From Achatina immaculata (taxonomy: Eukaryota; Mollusca; Gastropoda; Stylommatophora; Achatinidae), in contig CM019710.1 of the NCBI GenBank assembly GCA_009760885.1, positions 2,086,633 to 2,150,632 on the forward strand: 64,000 bases of DNA. The letters are read 5' to 3'. Below the pieces are notes generated by a model. That model searched no databases and was not told where the DNA came from. It was given only the letters and a program-made list of their open reading frames with translations. Below, piece by piece: positions 41,301 through 51,590 of the stretch (positions are counted from its first letter, which is position 1; each line of letters starts with the position of its first letter). The translations under genes were made by a program, and so were the position numbers.

Positions 41301-42841
41301 TTCACTCTCTCATCTAAACAGAAAGCGAGTAAGATCTTTGCAAATGAAATATCCTTAAGGATGGACAACCAACCCACTTACTTAGGAGTGACTCTTGACT
41401 CAAAACTGACTTGGAAGCAACACATCAACAGTGCAGAAGCAAAAGCCAGAAGAAAACTAGCCATATTAAGAAAATTAAGTGGAACCACATGGGGAGCTAA
41501 TGAAAGAATCCTCAAGAATGTATATCAGCAAAGTATTCTACCACATTTAGAATATGGCTCAACATCTTGGTGCACAGCATCAAACACTATGCTGCATAAT
41601 CTAGACAAGGTTCAAAATCAGTCACTACGGATTATCACAGGTGCCATGAGGTCCACACCAATAGTAGAAATGCAGAAAATAGTTGGTGTTCAAGCGCTAA
41701 AGGAACGTAGAGACACAAAGGTCATGACCATGGGAGAGAAATTCCTTAGCTCTGTAAGCCATCCTCTGAAGGAGAGATTCAATAACTTGGCATTAAGACA
41801 GCTTAAAAGAAGCAGCTTCATTCACCAGGCCAAGCGTATGCATAAGCTGATACCTGACCTTCCAACTGTAGTCGCTCCATTATCATCTGTACCAGAGCAT
41901 ACACCATGGAAAGAAGCAGATTATACACAAATAACTATTCAGACTGAAGTGAAAGGTGTGCAGAATGGTGAGATGCAAAGCAGCCTTGTAGGATCAACAG
42001 CCACACTTAGTGTGCTAGATGACAAATATCCATGTGACACCTGGATACGTGTGTATACAGACGGATCTGCACACAATGCCATAAAGAATGGAGGGGCAGG
42101 AGCACATATTGAATATCCAAACAACACCACTGACAAGATTTCCATACCCACTGGAAAATACTGCAACAACTTTGATGCAGAAGTTAGGGCAATTATTGCT
42201 GCAGTTGAAAAACTATCAGACTCCAGAATTGATACATGTCCTGTAGTAATTCTCACAGATGCAAGATCAGTACTGGAAGCTCTTCAGTGCAACAAACTAC
42301 CAGACCATAAGGATGCCTTGTCAAAAATTGGCTTACAACATGGAGTCACTTTGCAATGGATTCCCTCCCACTGTGGGATACCAGGCAGTGAGAAAGCTGA
42401 CCATCTGGCCAAAGAGGGCACTGAAATGGAGCAACCAGACATACCAATCACCTATAATCAGAAGAAAAGCATGATAAAAACCTACAAGAAGCCACAAACA
42501 CCACCACATGATGACTATCACATGCTAAACAGAAATGAACAAGTCATCATCTTCCGTCTCCGAACAGGACATAGCCGACTCGTCATATGTATACAAAGCT
42601 TAAGGTTGGTACTACTAATCTATGTACATGTGCCCAGGTGCCCCAAACTGTGGAACATATCCTCCAGAACTGCACCAACTATGAAACACTGAGAAATAAT
42701 TACTGGCTCAGTGAAACCACTAAAGGAGATAAGCTCTACAGGTCCATACATGAATTACAAAAAACAGTGAAATTTATCCAAGAGACAGGACTGCAGGTAT
42801 AGACAGACAATGTGAATGAAGAAGAAGAATATCAGCAAAAT
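38347..42841 (+). mobile_element. Near-complete Nimb/I-clade LINE, 11-bp TSD
   Basis: ATCAGCAAAAT at 38,347-38,357 and 42,831-42,841 flanks a 4,473-bp element ending in (GAA)n (42,817-42,830). It has a leader of about 600 bp with no recognisable gag-like ORF1, then an ORF2 with endonuclease, reverse transcriptase and RNase H domains. It inserted into an inverted LINE G fragment, at the bases encoding that LINE's FADD box. Confidence 0.9.
38955..42692 (+). CDS. LINE ORF2: endonuclease, reverse transcriptase, RNase H (defective)
   Basis: 1,245 codons. Endonuclease about residues 65-280 (LKIMQWNAEGVSS, IQETHL, VCGDFNSHSQSWGY, GGGDHLPV). Linker WNYKKANW near 300. RT about 500-790 (SYRPISLTSCLCKTMERII, AVWIDLKKVFDKVW, PQGGVLSPTLFLVFINDL). 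The RT catalytic box reads YADN (residues 735-738; Asn at 41,166-41,168) where active enzymes have YADD, so one metal-binding Asp is lost. RNase H about 1030-1165 (YTDGSAHN, NNFDAEVRAI, VVILTDARSV, WIPSHCGIPGSEKADHLAK). A one-base indel near 42,585 moves the C-terminal Cys/His segment (CTCAQVPQTVEHILQNC) into another frame (42,587-42,802). The start is the first in-frame Met before the endonuclease. Selfish element, not host function. Confidence 0.85.
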   Translation: MSLSAAFKHGARPVKTNQAGAVPGPLPRKGPPNATGGPLSSSCGVRRHESRATGQKIQWKKTAKKQELKIMQWNAEGVSSVRNGYSKKVELENILFAEQVSICYIQETHLTKDAAFKIRGYQCFRSDRQDRRKGGVLTLVKNNISACQVGVFMEGAEYQMIHLKSSNTDFHLLNYYCPNDHPLALETIPHKERLMVCGDFNSHSQSWGYDHIDKRGEEVESWQDDNGLLLINQPMDPPTFCSRAWCTTSTPDLAFHSPDLKWNITREVRKQLGGGDHLPVFLTIENELLNTSSPLPRWNYKKANWTMYRHRTGILVGQLSIEGKDINSIVKEFNACILQATCETIPRGAHGDYKPYWSSELGKLHDDVEAARKQAENRPCQEHHNNYQHFKAKFQRAKLQARRESWREKTESLNFEKDGRKLWKLIKQLNDESTGRSTKITLIEDGKTLTGKQVADHFARMFAQDCNIDIHPEKERAVSIDPQKEEEQVRKVEIMDAPITRSELDLAVSKLKPRKSPGPDGVSNEMIKNLGMAAMGKLLDIFNMCWSTGKLPQIWKKASMVPLLKPGKNSDTASSYRPISLTSCLCKTMERIIDLWLKWYLENENLLVPQQAGFMQYYSTEDQVTYLSQETEDALQEKNLVLAVWIDLKKVFDKVWKKGLLWKLRNCNVNGRLYNWIKSYLHNRRARVVIDGHKSQKVLLRHCVPQGGVLSPTLFLVFINDLVKELPYGIKAALYADNLVMWRTDEYATVATQRLQRAADILISWTNKWCVSINTEKSSTTLFTLSSKQKASKIFANEISLRMDNQPTYLGVTLDSKLTWKQHINSAEAKARRKLAILRKLSGTTWGANERILKNVYQQSILPHLEYGSTSWCTASNTMLHNLDKVQNQSLRIITGAMRSTPIVEMQKIVGVQALKERRDTKVMTMGEKFLSSVSHPLKERFNNLALRQLKRSSFIHQAKRMHKLIPDLPTVVAPLSSVPEHTPWKEADYTQITIQTEVKGVQNGEMQSSLVGSTATLSVLDDKYPCDTWIRVYTDGSAHNAIKNGGAGAHIEYPNNTTDKISIPTGKYCNNFDAEVRAIIAAVEKLSDSRIDTCPVVILTDARSVLEALQCNKLPDHKDALSKIGLQHGVTLQWIPSHCGIPGSEKADHLAKEGTEMEQPDIPITYNQKKSMIKTYKKPQTPPHDDYHMLNRNEQVIIFRLRTGHSRLVICIQSLRLVLLIYVHVPRCPKLWNISSRTAPTMKH

Positions 42842-43155
42842 GGAGTTCATTTATAGCTCACCTACTGGGTATACTTTCTAAAGGGGATTTTGATTTAATA
42901 GCATTATTTCTAGAGTTCAGTAATTGTGAAGTTCTGTTGTGGAATTTTTACTATGCAAGCTTTTCTTTTCAGATATTGTCAGTGTTTAATTTGTTATCAA
43001 TGTAAATATTTTGGACACGTTAATCATCATGATAATCTAGAGAAGACAAATCTAGAGGAAAAGTTCTGCAAGGGACATGCAAATGACTGACTGACTGATT
43101 GTCAATGTATGTTATGAATAGTAGGGAGATCGTACACAGCCTTGCCTCTCTTTTA
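42842..43155 (-). mobile_element. Inverted third copy of the LINE G/family A composite
   Basis: The minus strand matches 34,090-34,430: GAAAGTATACCCAGTAGGTG, then TTGATAACAAATTAAACACT, then a family A 3' end (about 43,005-43,105, on the opposite strand to LINE G) with a (TGAC)n tail. TCAATGT occurs on both sides of the family A insert (42,997-43,003 and 43,111-43,117), suggesting its TSD. Confidence 0.75.
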
Positions 43156-43759
43156 GAGAGAAGTAATTAGTAATTTAACCCCCCACCCCCCTCCAATCAT
43201 ATTGGACATGTAATAGGAACAAAATTGGACATGTAATGTTGGACAGGAAATGAGAACAAGGTTGGAATGTTGGACAGGAAATGAGAACAAGGTTGGATGC
43301 AGAATAGGAACAAATTCAGTCTGTTCTGTTAGTGAAAATTTATTTAATTTTTAAATTAAGAATTCTGGGAACAGTTTTCAATTCCAAAAATAGTTTTGTG
43401 AGCCTGGCTGAAGAAAATATTCATTCAGCTTTCAAAATAATGTACAACACACCTGTACTATTTGATTGTACAATAATGTACAGCATATCTGTACTACTTG
43501 ATCATACAATAATGTATAACACACATATACTACTTGATTGTATAACAGACCTGCCAGCTTTCTAGTACCACCCCCTCCTCATATGAGGCAGAGCCTCACC
43601 TCCAGAATAGCCTGTACACACTTTTACAGTAGCTGAGAATTTTATGCAATCAAATAGTAACACAATTTTCTTGTAAAAAGCAAGTGAACATTTTTACAAG
43701 CCACCATAAGTTACTGCATATCACCAGATAGCTTCACTCTTCTCTTCTTTTGTATTCAG
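43156..43759. other. Intron sequence with minor repeats
   Basis: Two copies of GTTGGACAGGAAATGAGAAC near 43,235-43,285 and three diverged copies of a unit of about 55 bp with TGTACTA-TTGAT (43,440-43,545). Nothing else recognised. Confidence 0.5.
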
Positions 43760-43848
43760 TTATGGCCCCCAAGACCACCACTGGCAGAGAAGAATTTTGT
43801 GACAGTTCAAGTTCAGAAGATGAAAAAACTTCCAGAAAAGAAAAAAAG
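43760..43848 (+). CDS. MYCBPAP: MYCBPAP exon 3
   Basis: Acceptor TTCTTTTGTATTCAG ends at 43,759; donor GTGGTT starts at 43,849. It encodes LWPPRPPLAEKNFVTVQVQK then MKKLPEKKK plus two bases (AG) completed by the next exon to Arg. It corresponds to the vertebrate block with KFIIRKLKP before the VARPANP motif. The preceding exon ends in phase 0, consistent. A second frame starting MAPKTTTGR is open here but does not fit the family. Confidence 0.75.
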
Positions 43849-43849
43849 G

Positions 43850-44226
43850 TGGTTTATAATGAGTATCTTAGTTGTAACAGATTAATAAGATGATTTAATC
43901 TCTGTTGTGGTATTTAACACATCTTGGAACTGATATGAGGGAAGTCTGTTTTCAAAATAACACAATATTCAGCTGTCTTGTTGAGAGAGATGTCTTCAGA
44001 TAGTTTTCATTTTATTTTGTTTTCCAAGACTGTCCTGGCCAAGGATTACAATTTATTTTTGCAAAGCCTGAATTACTGGACAAAATGTTTTTTAAATATA
44101 AGGAGAGAGAATAAAACTGAACAGAAACAATGAGGCTTGTACACAGCAGAGTGTTAGAACAAAGTATGCCTGGCTAGACTTAAAATAGTACATAAATCAC
44201 TTTAGATGTGAGACATTATCTTTCTC
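43850..44226. other. Intron sequence, nothing recognised
   Basis: No repeat, transposon end or open frame noted in about 375 bases. Confidence 0.5.
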
Positions 44227-44640
44227 CAGCTTGTTATTATCTTTCTCCAGCCTGTTATCTTCTAGTTAACATCGTCTTTCTCCAGCCTGTTATCTCCTAG
44301 TTAACATTATCTTTCTGCAGCCTGTTATCTCCTAGTTAACATTATCTTTCTGTAGCCTGTCATCTCCTAGTTAACATTATCTTTCTGTAGCCTGTCATCT
44401 CCTAGTTAACATTATCTTTCTGTAGCCTGTCATCTCCTAGTTAACATTATCTTTCTGCAGCCTGTCATCTCCTAATTAACATTATCTTTCTGCAGCCTGT
44501 CATCTCCTAGTTAACATTATCTTTCTGCAGCCTGTCATCTCCTAGTTAACATTATCTTTCTGTGACCTGTTATCTCCTAGTTAACATTATCTTTCTGCAG
44601 CCTGTTATCTACTAGTTAACGTTATCTTTCTATAGCTTGT
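44227..44640. repeat. 35-bp minisatellite, about 12 copies, acceptor-like units
   Basis: The unit is TAACATTATCTTTCTGCAGC plus CTGTTATCTCCTAGT. Each unit contains a pyrimidine-rich TATCTTTCTGCAG that could pass for a 3' splice site. Confidence 0.9.
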
Positions 44641-44984
44641 TATCCCCCTTTCCTCCCTCCACTTCAAAGATATTTTCTTTTCAGTGTCAAAGTCCAGGCA
44701 AGACTCATGTCCATATACCACAAATATAATCTGTAGTCTCTTTGTTTCTAAGATTTCATGGTGATTTTTTCTAGAAAGTTTCTCTTGTTATTCCAAGCTT
44801 TGTTTCATCCTTTTTGTAGCTTCAGTTTGCCTGTTGTTGTATGCATGCTTCCATTTATTTATCTTCTCACATATTGCTGTTACAGTTTGTTATATAGTTC
44901 TTTCATTTTATTGTATGTCTTTCAATTTTATATATAGTTCTTTCATTTTGTTGTATGTCTTTCATTTATATATATATATCATTC

Positions 44985-45900
44985 ATTCATTCATTTGCAT
45001 GTCCCTTGCGGAACTTTGCCTCCCTAACAGCACTCCTGTAGGCCTCTCGGTTGTGAGCAAGATGGCCTGATGCTGATGCATCCATTTGCAGATCATCAAC
45101 GATGTCTTGCAGCCATCTTCGTTTTGGTCTTCCTCTCTTTCTTTTTTCCTATTATGTACCCTTCCAAGACCATTGTCTCTAGATTATCATGCCGTTTAAT
45201 GTGTCCAAAATATTTAAGTTTTCTCTCTTTAATCCTCTTTACTAGCCAGCCTTCTTCAATATTAAGTTCTTGTAGTATGGATATATTTGTTCTTTTTTGT
45301 GCCCATAGTATTTGAAGAACGCTTCTGTAGCATTTACATTCAAAGGCATTTATGTGTTTGTCAGCTGTTTTGTTAAGTGTCCAGGTCTCACAGGCATATG
45401 TTGCAATGGGAAATATGCATGCCCTTAAAAATCTTATTTTTGTACTTCTGTCTGTTCCTCTCCACAGATTGTTTAGTTGTTTTACTTTGTAAAGAGTGAT
45501 AGATGTCCTCCTTTTAATTTCCCTTATTGCATCTCCATTATTTGTTAGCAGCGATCCAAGATATTCAAAACTCTCCACTTCTTCCAGTTTTTCCTCATTG
45601 ATACATATATCAGCTGCCTTGTTTGCTTTGTCAATTGTCATCATTTTAGTTTTCTTTGCATTAAGATAGAGGTTTTGCTCTTCACTATTCTTACGGACTG
45701 ACGTAATTAGTTTTTCCATTCCTTTGTGTGTTGTGGACAGTAATAATGTGTCATCAGCATATCTAATCTCTGGTATTTCATAACCTCCAATTGTTATGGC
45801 ATTGTAATATTCTTCGTCTACATCTTCTGTAACATTCCTCATTATATTTTCAGTATACAAGTTAAATATATATACATACATACATATATATATATATCTT
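44985..45900 (-). mobile_element. 5'-truncated LINE (family A), minus strand, RT core intact
   Basis: The minus strand holds a 269-codon open stretch (45,096-45,905): GGYEIPEIRYADDTLLLSTT (catalytic YADD present), LYLNAKKTKMMTIDKANKA, EEVESFEYLGSLLTNNGDAI, TYACETWTLNKTADKHINAF and KERKLKYFGHIKRHDNLETM. A frameshift near 45,140 separates the end of the ORF (QDIVDDLQMDAS, EAKFRKGHANE). A (TGAA)n plus (TA)n tail follows at 44,975-45,000. The best-preserved RT of family A here. Confidence 0.9.
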
Positions 45901-45905
45901 TCCAT

Positions 45906-47712
45906 TTGCTATATAGCTCATCTATTTCATTGCCATTCTACTTGTGTAGATGATTATGTCCGCCCAGTTTCTGGTGACTAGCACCAACTGTTTGGATCAG
46001 CTGTTGCTACACTTATCTGTTTTTTTCTAGTTTGTCCGTATCTGTTGTCCCAGGGCTGCACTCCTTCTTCCTTAGTGTTAATCTTTTCATAATGTGCTTG
46101 CTTTAGAAATCTCGCTATGTTCTGCAAGAGGTTATATGATCTCTACAGTTTTCTTGTTTAGCAGATGAGACCTGGCTGGCCCTTTATCTCAATGCCATAT
46201 TGTCCTCAAACTTGCATGCAAATGATTTTTCGTTATTTTAAAGGGTACTTATTTCTAATTTTTACATTTTTCCCTTAAATTTAACATTGGCCTAGTCTTT
46301 CCTTTAATTGGCAGTTTGGCCATCAGTATTTCTTAGCATTTTCACATGAGACTTTTCAGTCTGTCTTCTTGCACTGGTTTTCATTTTTAATTTTTCGTTT
46401 GTGTTCAGCAAAATTTGTTTCTTGTCAGATCTGTTACATGATAATTTTTATTTTTTCAGAGCATAGGTTTCTTTCCTTGCATAAATCTTGTTAAGAATAG
46501 GATGACAGGTTTCTTTGCCTGCGTAAATCTATAATATTGTTTAGTTGTGGATTATATATTAGTGATGACTGATAGCATTAGTGTTCTTTACTATTATGTT
46601 ACTGAAGAAGATGTTCTTTATTCAACACATCACACATCCAGGTTTCACAAACATTACAACATTAGCTAGATCAAGTACGATGAAAAGTTCACTGAATTCA
46701 TTTATTTTGGCAGATAAGATCAAGATTATCGTCGACAACATCAAGATGTAATATGACATTAGTTTCGTCGTTGCATGATCATCTGTTCACAGTATCAATC
46801 TATATCCTGTTCTACATACAGTATTTCAGCAATGTTCTCAACTTCATGATATTCTACATTTAATATGTTAACATTTCCTAACTCAGTACTCTATAAGATG
46901 TGCAATATGTGGTCAGCTAATTCCTTGACTAAATCCCTGTACTCAAAGTTTCAAAAGTTAAAATCTTCAAAATCACTTGAAACACATCTTCATTCTAACA
47001 CTACTTCTCATTCTCTTTCCTGTTCTTCTACGTGTCTTCTTATGTTCTCCTTTCATGTCCCCCTGGTGTTCTGCTGTCTTCCTTCTCTCTATCCCTTTAA
47101 AACTACCCCCCTGACTTATATGTCTTATGTCAATTGTCCAGTAGGCCACGCCACTAATTATTTAATTGGTCAGTGGCCTAGTTGGTCTACTCCTTTGTTT
47201 CAAAACTGTGTTCAAATAGCATCCTAAAATTAGCAACCGTGCCCTGTGTGTTAGTCGTGTTAGTCACTTCAATTCCATCTATTTAATTAAGTCCACTATC
47301 TCTTTTTCATGGCATATGTATGCTTCAGGGATTAGTCCATTCTTTATATCTGTTGCCACCAAGACCTTTGGCCTTCCTATATCCGTCAAGTGTCAATGTC
47401 TATTTTTCCACCTCCGCTAGGCGTTCTGCTTCCGAGCATCCTTCCTTAGCATTTCCTATCTCTCGGTGTTACTGTGTCTTGTCTTTTCAGTTTACCTTTG
47501 ATTAGTATTTTTGCATTTCTAAGTATCTACTCTTCTGAGCATCCTATCCTAATATATGTCCCAGGAGTTTTACCTCTCCCACCTTTTTCAGCGTTTTGCA
47601 TTTCTAAGTATCTACTCTTCTGTTGCTATTTGATGTTATTATTTTGCCTACAATATATTCATAATTATATTCATAATCATATCATTAATAATAATAATAC
47701 TATAATCATTAC
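45906..47712. other. Unassigned intron sequence
   Basis: About 1.8 kb without a convincing exon. 46,870-47,650 is pyrimidine-rich and holds a duplicated TGCATTTCTAAGTATCTACT (47,511 and 47,597), plus CCAGTAGGCCACGCC near 47,140. It may be a decayed retroelement 3' region, but I cannot place it. Confidence 0.4.
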
Positions 47713-47717
47713 TTACA

Positions 47718-47880
47718 AGGCCATGCTACAAATCTTGTTAAGAATAGGGTGACAGCTTTCTTTATCTGCATAAATCTTGTTAAGATTAGGGTGATATGTT
47801 TCTTCACCTGCATAAATCTTGTTAAGAATTGGGTGACAGGTTTCTTTGCCTGCGTAAATCTTGTTAAGAATAGGCTGTAT
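47718..47880. repeat. 43-bp minisatellite, about 4 copies
   Basis: The unit contains AATCTTGTTAAGAATAGGGT followed by GACAGGTTTCTTTGCCTGC; isolated units also lie at 46,480-46,530 and 48,518. Confidence 0.85.
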
Positions 47881-47884
47881 ACCG

Positions 47885-48530
47885 TAGGCAGAAAAGAAAA
47901 GAAACAACAAAGTGCTTAATCAGCTAGAAGTGAAAAAGAGAAGTGTGAAAATCATAAAAACAAGACAGCTAAGACACTTTGGGCATGTCAAGAGGCACAG
48001 GACTACATTGCAGACCCTTCTTGAGGGCAAGATTGAAGAGAAAGGAACAAGGGAACAGTGGCAACATAGATGGCGTACAACATCAGGAGATGGACAGAGA
48101 CCAGCTGTTCTCTGTAAAGACAAGAAACAGAACAAAGTGGAGATTCATTGATTGTAGTCAACCCTCTAAGAAATGCAGATGAAGCCACTGACAACAATTA
48201 TTGAGGAAAGACGCTGGCGATGGTTGGGACATGTGCTCAGAATGACTGACAACTCACTACCAAAAATAGCACTAAGATGGACACCACAGGGGAACAGAAG
48301 TAAGGGTAGACCAAAGGAGACATGGAGAAGAACAACAGAAAGGATGTTGAGCAATAGAGGGCTCACCTGGGCAAGAGCAGAAAAAAAGGCAAAGGACAAG
48401 CATTTGTGGAAAACCCTTGCAGAAGCCCCATGTGCCCTGGGCACTTAAGGTTCAGAGAGAGAGAGAGAGAGAGTCAACCCTCTATGGAGAGATGACACAA
48501 AATGATGATGATAATGATAAATCTTGTTAA
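47885..48530 (+). mobile_element. LINE family E C-terminus, interrupted by LINE D
   Basis: It encodes KTRQLRHFGHVKRH, TLLEGKIEEKGTREQWQHRW and, in another frame, TKWRFIDCSQPS. The end (LWRDD, then a (GAT)n tail, 48,485-48,515) lies after the LINE D insertion. The outer insertion sits in the 43-bp array; AAATCTTGTTAAGAA is on both sides but also belongs to the array. Confidence 0.8.
48156..48484 (+). mobile_element. LINE family D nested in LINE E, 13-bp TSD
   Basis: AGTCAACCCTCTA at 48,156-48,168 and 48,472-48,484 flanks a 303-bp 5'-truncated LINE: EERRWRWLGHVLRMTDNSLP, KGRPKETWRRTTERMLSNRG, then EAPCALGT, a stop and (GA)n. Near-identical to the minus-strand copy at 5,905-6,384, so both are recent. 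Confidence 0.95.
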
Positions 48531-48589
48531 GAAAATAAAAGTAAATTCATAATAAACTTCACATTTCATGATATCCCATGGTCTACCAG

Positions 48590-48648
48590 ATTAACTGTGG
48601 CAAAGCCAGCACCACCTGATGCACCTCTTAAGCCTTTGGACTTTTCAG
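48590..48648 (+). CDS. MYCBPAP: MYCBPAP exon 4
   Basis: Acceptor ATGGTCTACCAG ends at 48,589; donor GTTGGT starts at 48,649. The first base completes Arg (AG|A), then LTVAKPAPPDAPLKPLDFS, then one base of Gly. VAKPAPPDAPLKPLDFSG aligns closely with the vertebrate motif VARPANPDEATKPLDYSG, the strongest single family signature in the window. 59 bp, phases 2 in and 1 out. Confidence 0.88.
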
Positions 48649-48899
48649 GTTGGTGTTTATATAAACTAAATGAGATAAGAGAAACTTTATACTAGTATTA
48701 TGTTATTATATGCTATGTTAATCATGTTGATGATGGTATGATGTATCATGATGATGATGTGTACTTCAGTACTGTGATGCTCAGTGTGTGTGATATTTGT
48801 TAGGAGGTAAGAATCTTTATCATTCTGCTGAAAGTACTTTTAGCCATTAATATTCTTTGATTTATTTCAGTCGCATATTTTCCATTGACCATAATCATG

Positions 48900-49040
48900 T
48901 ACCTTGTTAAGGGAAGCCAGTTTAGTGGGCATCACATCTCTTGATGAAGTTAAAAGACTCGCAGAGAACAGGAAAACTTGGCAAACAACCATGCGAGCCC
49001 TATGTGACATCTAACGGCACAGGAAGGATGTAAGATTATC
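48900..49040 (+). mobile_element. LINE family F 3' scrap, plus strand
   Basis: GTTAAGGGAAGCCAGTTTAG and the following 120 bases match the C-terminus of family F (SLDEVKRLAENRKTWQTTMR, then RALCDI and a stop), ending GGAAGGATGTAAGAT. Confidence 0.8.
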
Positions 49041-49822
49041 ATGTACCTGAGATATCATGAATTTTTCACTGTTTCTGATGTTGATGTATCTCATAATAAA
49101 CACATTCTCAGCTTCAACTCCACATCACATTCACCAGATATGATGCACTGTTGTCTTATCTGCTTTTCAGCTTTGATACCTTGTAGTAGTTTTACATGTG
49201 ATGTTTGTATTCACAGCTGCTTCTTTGCTAACACTGTCATAAACATGGTCCTGTTCTAAAGAGACTAAAGAGATCTGTTGATTTACCTTCACTCATGGCT
49301 GTTGTGAATGTTTTTGTATGTGGTCGATGTTCTTGACGAAATGAGCCAGAAAAATTGCACTAAAATAAAATTTAAAATATTTTGAAGCAGAATGTTTCAT
49401 GTCACGTGTTGCATATTTTATTTTGTATCTTCAGAATACCTTTCCAGCAGATGTTGCAGTTATTCAGATTTCTCATAAATGTGTCTTTGCTACAGTCCCA
49501 ACAGAAATAAATCCTCACCACAGTTTTTCTCATGTAGAACATTTATTCATGACCGTCTGTAAGGAAATAATAAGTTTAGTGGCTTGGATTGCTTCCTTCC
49601 ACTTCCTTCTTTTGGATGTCCATAGATTCTCATTGCCATTGTAGACATGAAATACAGAGTTGGATGTAGTCATGACATAGCTGTGGCAATGGTATCAAAC
49701 ATTTATCTTCTCTTTCTTCATCAATAGCATGTAATACATTTATATCAGTCATTTATTACCAAACAATTAATTAAATAGTTGCATTACTGTCTTCATTTTG
49801 TTTGAATTATCTCCTCTGACAG
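49041..49822. other. Intron sequence, nothing recognised
   Basis: About 780 AT-rich bases with no array, transposon end or credible frame. Confidence 0.5.
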
Positions 49823-49932
49823 GCTATGTTGGACCCCGATACACCAAGTCAGGGGAAGTAATTCCATACAGTATTTTGGGGACATATGAAGATTATTACA
49901 GAGAAGCTAATCAGAGAGGGCAGTTGTTGCCG
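49823..49932 (+). CDS. MYCBPAP: MYCBPAP exon 5
   Basis: Acceptor TTATCTCCTCTGACAG ends at 49,822; donor GTTAGA starts at 49,933. It completes Gly, then encodes YVGPRYTKSGEVIPYSILGT followed by YEDYYREANQRGQLLP. PYSILGTYEDY aligns with vertebrate HHILGSLQDF. Ends in phase 0. Confidence 0.88.
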
Positions 49933-49974
49933 GTTAGAGCAGATAATTGTGTTCACATTCAGAAGTTAAACATT

Positions 49975-50168
49975 TAGACCATATGTTGTATACCACATGT
50001 TGTATATTATGTTGTATATTATATGTTGTATACCATGTGTTGTATACCATATGTTGTATATTATATGTTGTATATTATATGTTGTATACCATGTGTTGTA
50101 TATTATATGTTGTATATTACATGTTGTATACCATATGTTGTATGCCATATGTTGTATATTATATGTGA
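49975..50168. repeat. 14-bp AT-rich minisatellite, about 14 copies
   Basis: Units alternate ATATGTTGTATATT and ATATGTTGTATACC/ATGTGTTGTATACC. GTATAC is self-complementary, so units can fold back locally. Confidence 0.85.
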
Positions 50169-50207
50169 TATAATCATTGTTCTGAATTCAGTATCATCTC
50201 CCTACAC

Positions 50208-50948
50208 CATCTGTTGTTTGTGAATGTTTGGCTTCATCTCCTTGCAACTTCTGCAACTGTTTGTGAATGTTTGGCTTCATCTCCTTGCAATTTCTGTAAC
50301 TGTTTGTGAATGTTTGGCTTCATCTCCTTGCACCTTCTGTAACTGTTTGTGAATGTTTGGCTTCATCTCCTTGCAATTTCTATAACTGTTTGTGAATGTT
50401 TGGCTTCATCTCCTTGCAAATTCTGTAACTGTTTGTGAATATTTAGCTTCATCTCCTTGCACCTTCTGTAAGTGTGAATATTTGGCTTCATCTCCTTGCA
50501 CCTTCTGTAAGTGTGAATATTTAGCTTCATCTCCTTGCACCTTCTGTAAGTGTGAATATTTAGCTTCATCTCCTTGCATCTTCTGTAACTGTGAATGTTT
50601 GGCTTCATCTCCTTGCACCTTCTGTAACTGTGAATGTTTGGCTTCATCTCCTTGCACCCTCTGTAACTGTGAATGTTTGGGTTCATCTCATTGCACCCTC
50701 TGTATCTGTGAATGTTTGGGTTCATCTCATTGCACCCTCTGTATCTGTGAATGTTTGGCTTCATCTCCTTGCACCCTTTGTAACTGTGAATGTTTGGCTT
50801 CATCTCCTTGCACCTTCTGTAATTGTTTGTGAATGTTTGGCTTCATCTCCTTGCACCTTCTGTAACTGTGAATGTTTGGCTTCATCTCCTTGCACCTTCT
50901 GTAACTGTGAATGTTTGGCTTCATCTCCCTACACCTTCTTAACTTTTT
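50208..50948. repeat. 39-45-bp minisatellite, about 18 copies
   Basis: The unit TGTGAATGTTTGGCTTCATC plus TCCTTGCACCTTCTGTAAC has an optional extra TGTTT. Periods of 39 and 45 are multiples of three, so frames up to 146 codons are open on both strands without being genes. Confidence 0.95.
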
Positions 50949-51179
50949 GTGAATGCTCAGCCTAGAGATTGCTGGGTCACTGCACAAATGTCCTGTAGAG
51001 CAGTGCTTCTTAGCATTTTATTTTGGCTGTGGACCTCTTCTCTGGTCTGAGAACAGCCTTAGTATCCCACTGCTGCCTGAAAACAAGGATCATAAAAAAA
51101 AAACAATAAATAGAAGCCATATAATACTAAGATTTTTTTTTCTTTTAAAAAAGCCAGTAAATTTTCTGGTTAACAACCA

Positions 51180-51590
51180 CCACTCTAGAATACAGGTTGC
51201 CAGCTCATTGTTGTAATACTCTTTAGAATGCAGGTTGCCAGCTCATTGTTGCAATACTCTCTAGAATATAGCCTGTTATCTCATTGTTGTAATACTCTCT
51301 AGAATATAGCCTGTTATCTCATTGTTGTAATACTCTCTAGAGTATGGTTCATTATTGTAATACTCTCTATAAACCTATATTAAAATATTGGCTCCCAGCT
51401 TATTGTTGTAATACTCTCTATAAAACAGGTTGCCAGCTCTTTATTGTACTGCTCTCTAAAATGTAGGTTGCCAGCTTGTTGTTGTAATAGTCTCTAGAAA
51501 ACAACAGGTTACTAACTCATTTTTGTAATACTCTGTAGAAAACAGGGTGCCAACTCATTGTTGTAAATCTAAAATTTAGGTTGCCATTTC
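51180..51590. repeat. 40-44-bp diverged minisatellite, about 9 copies
   Basis: Units contain TCATTGTTGTAATACTCTCT followed by AGAATATAG and GTTGCCAGC or CTGTTATC. Confidence 0.8.

Noticed and set aside
46865..47227. 120-codon frame as a gene
   Set aside because: Pyrimidine-rich, low complexity at its end, no splice context and no domain.
50363..50987. Frames of 86-146 codons on both strands
   Set aside because: The 39/45-bp array keeps frames open by period; no conserved domain.
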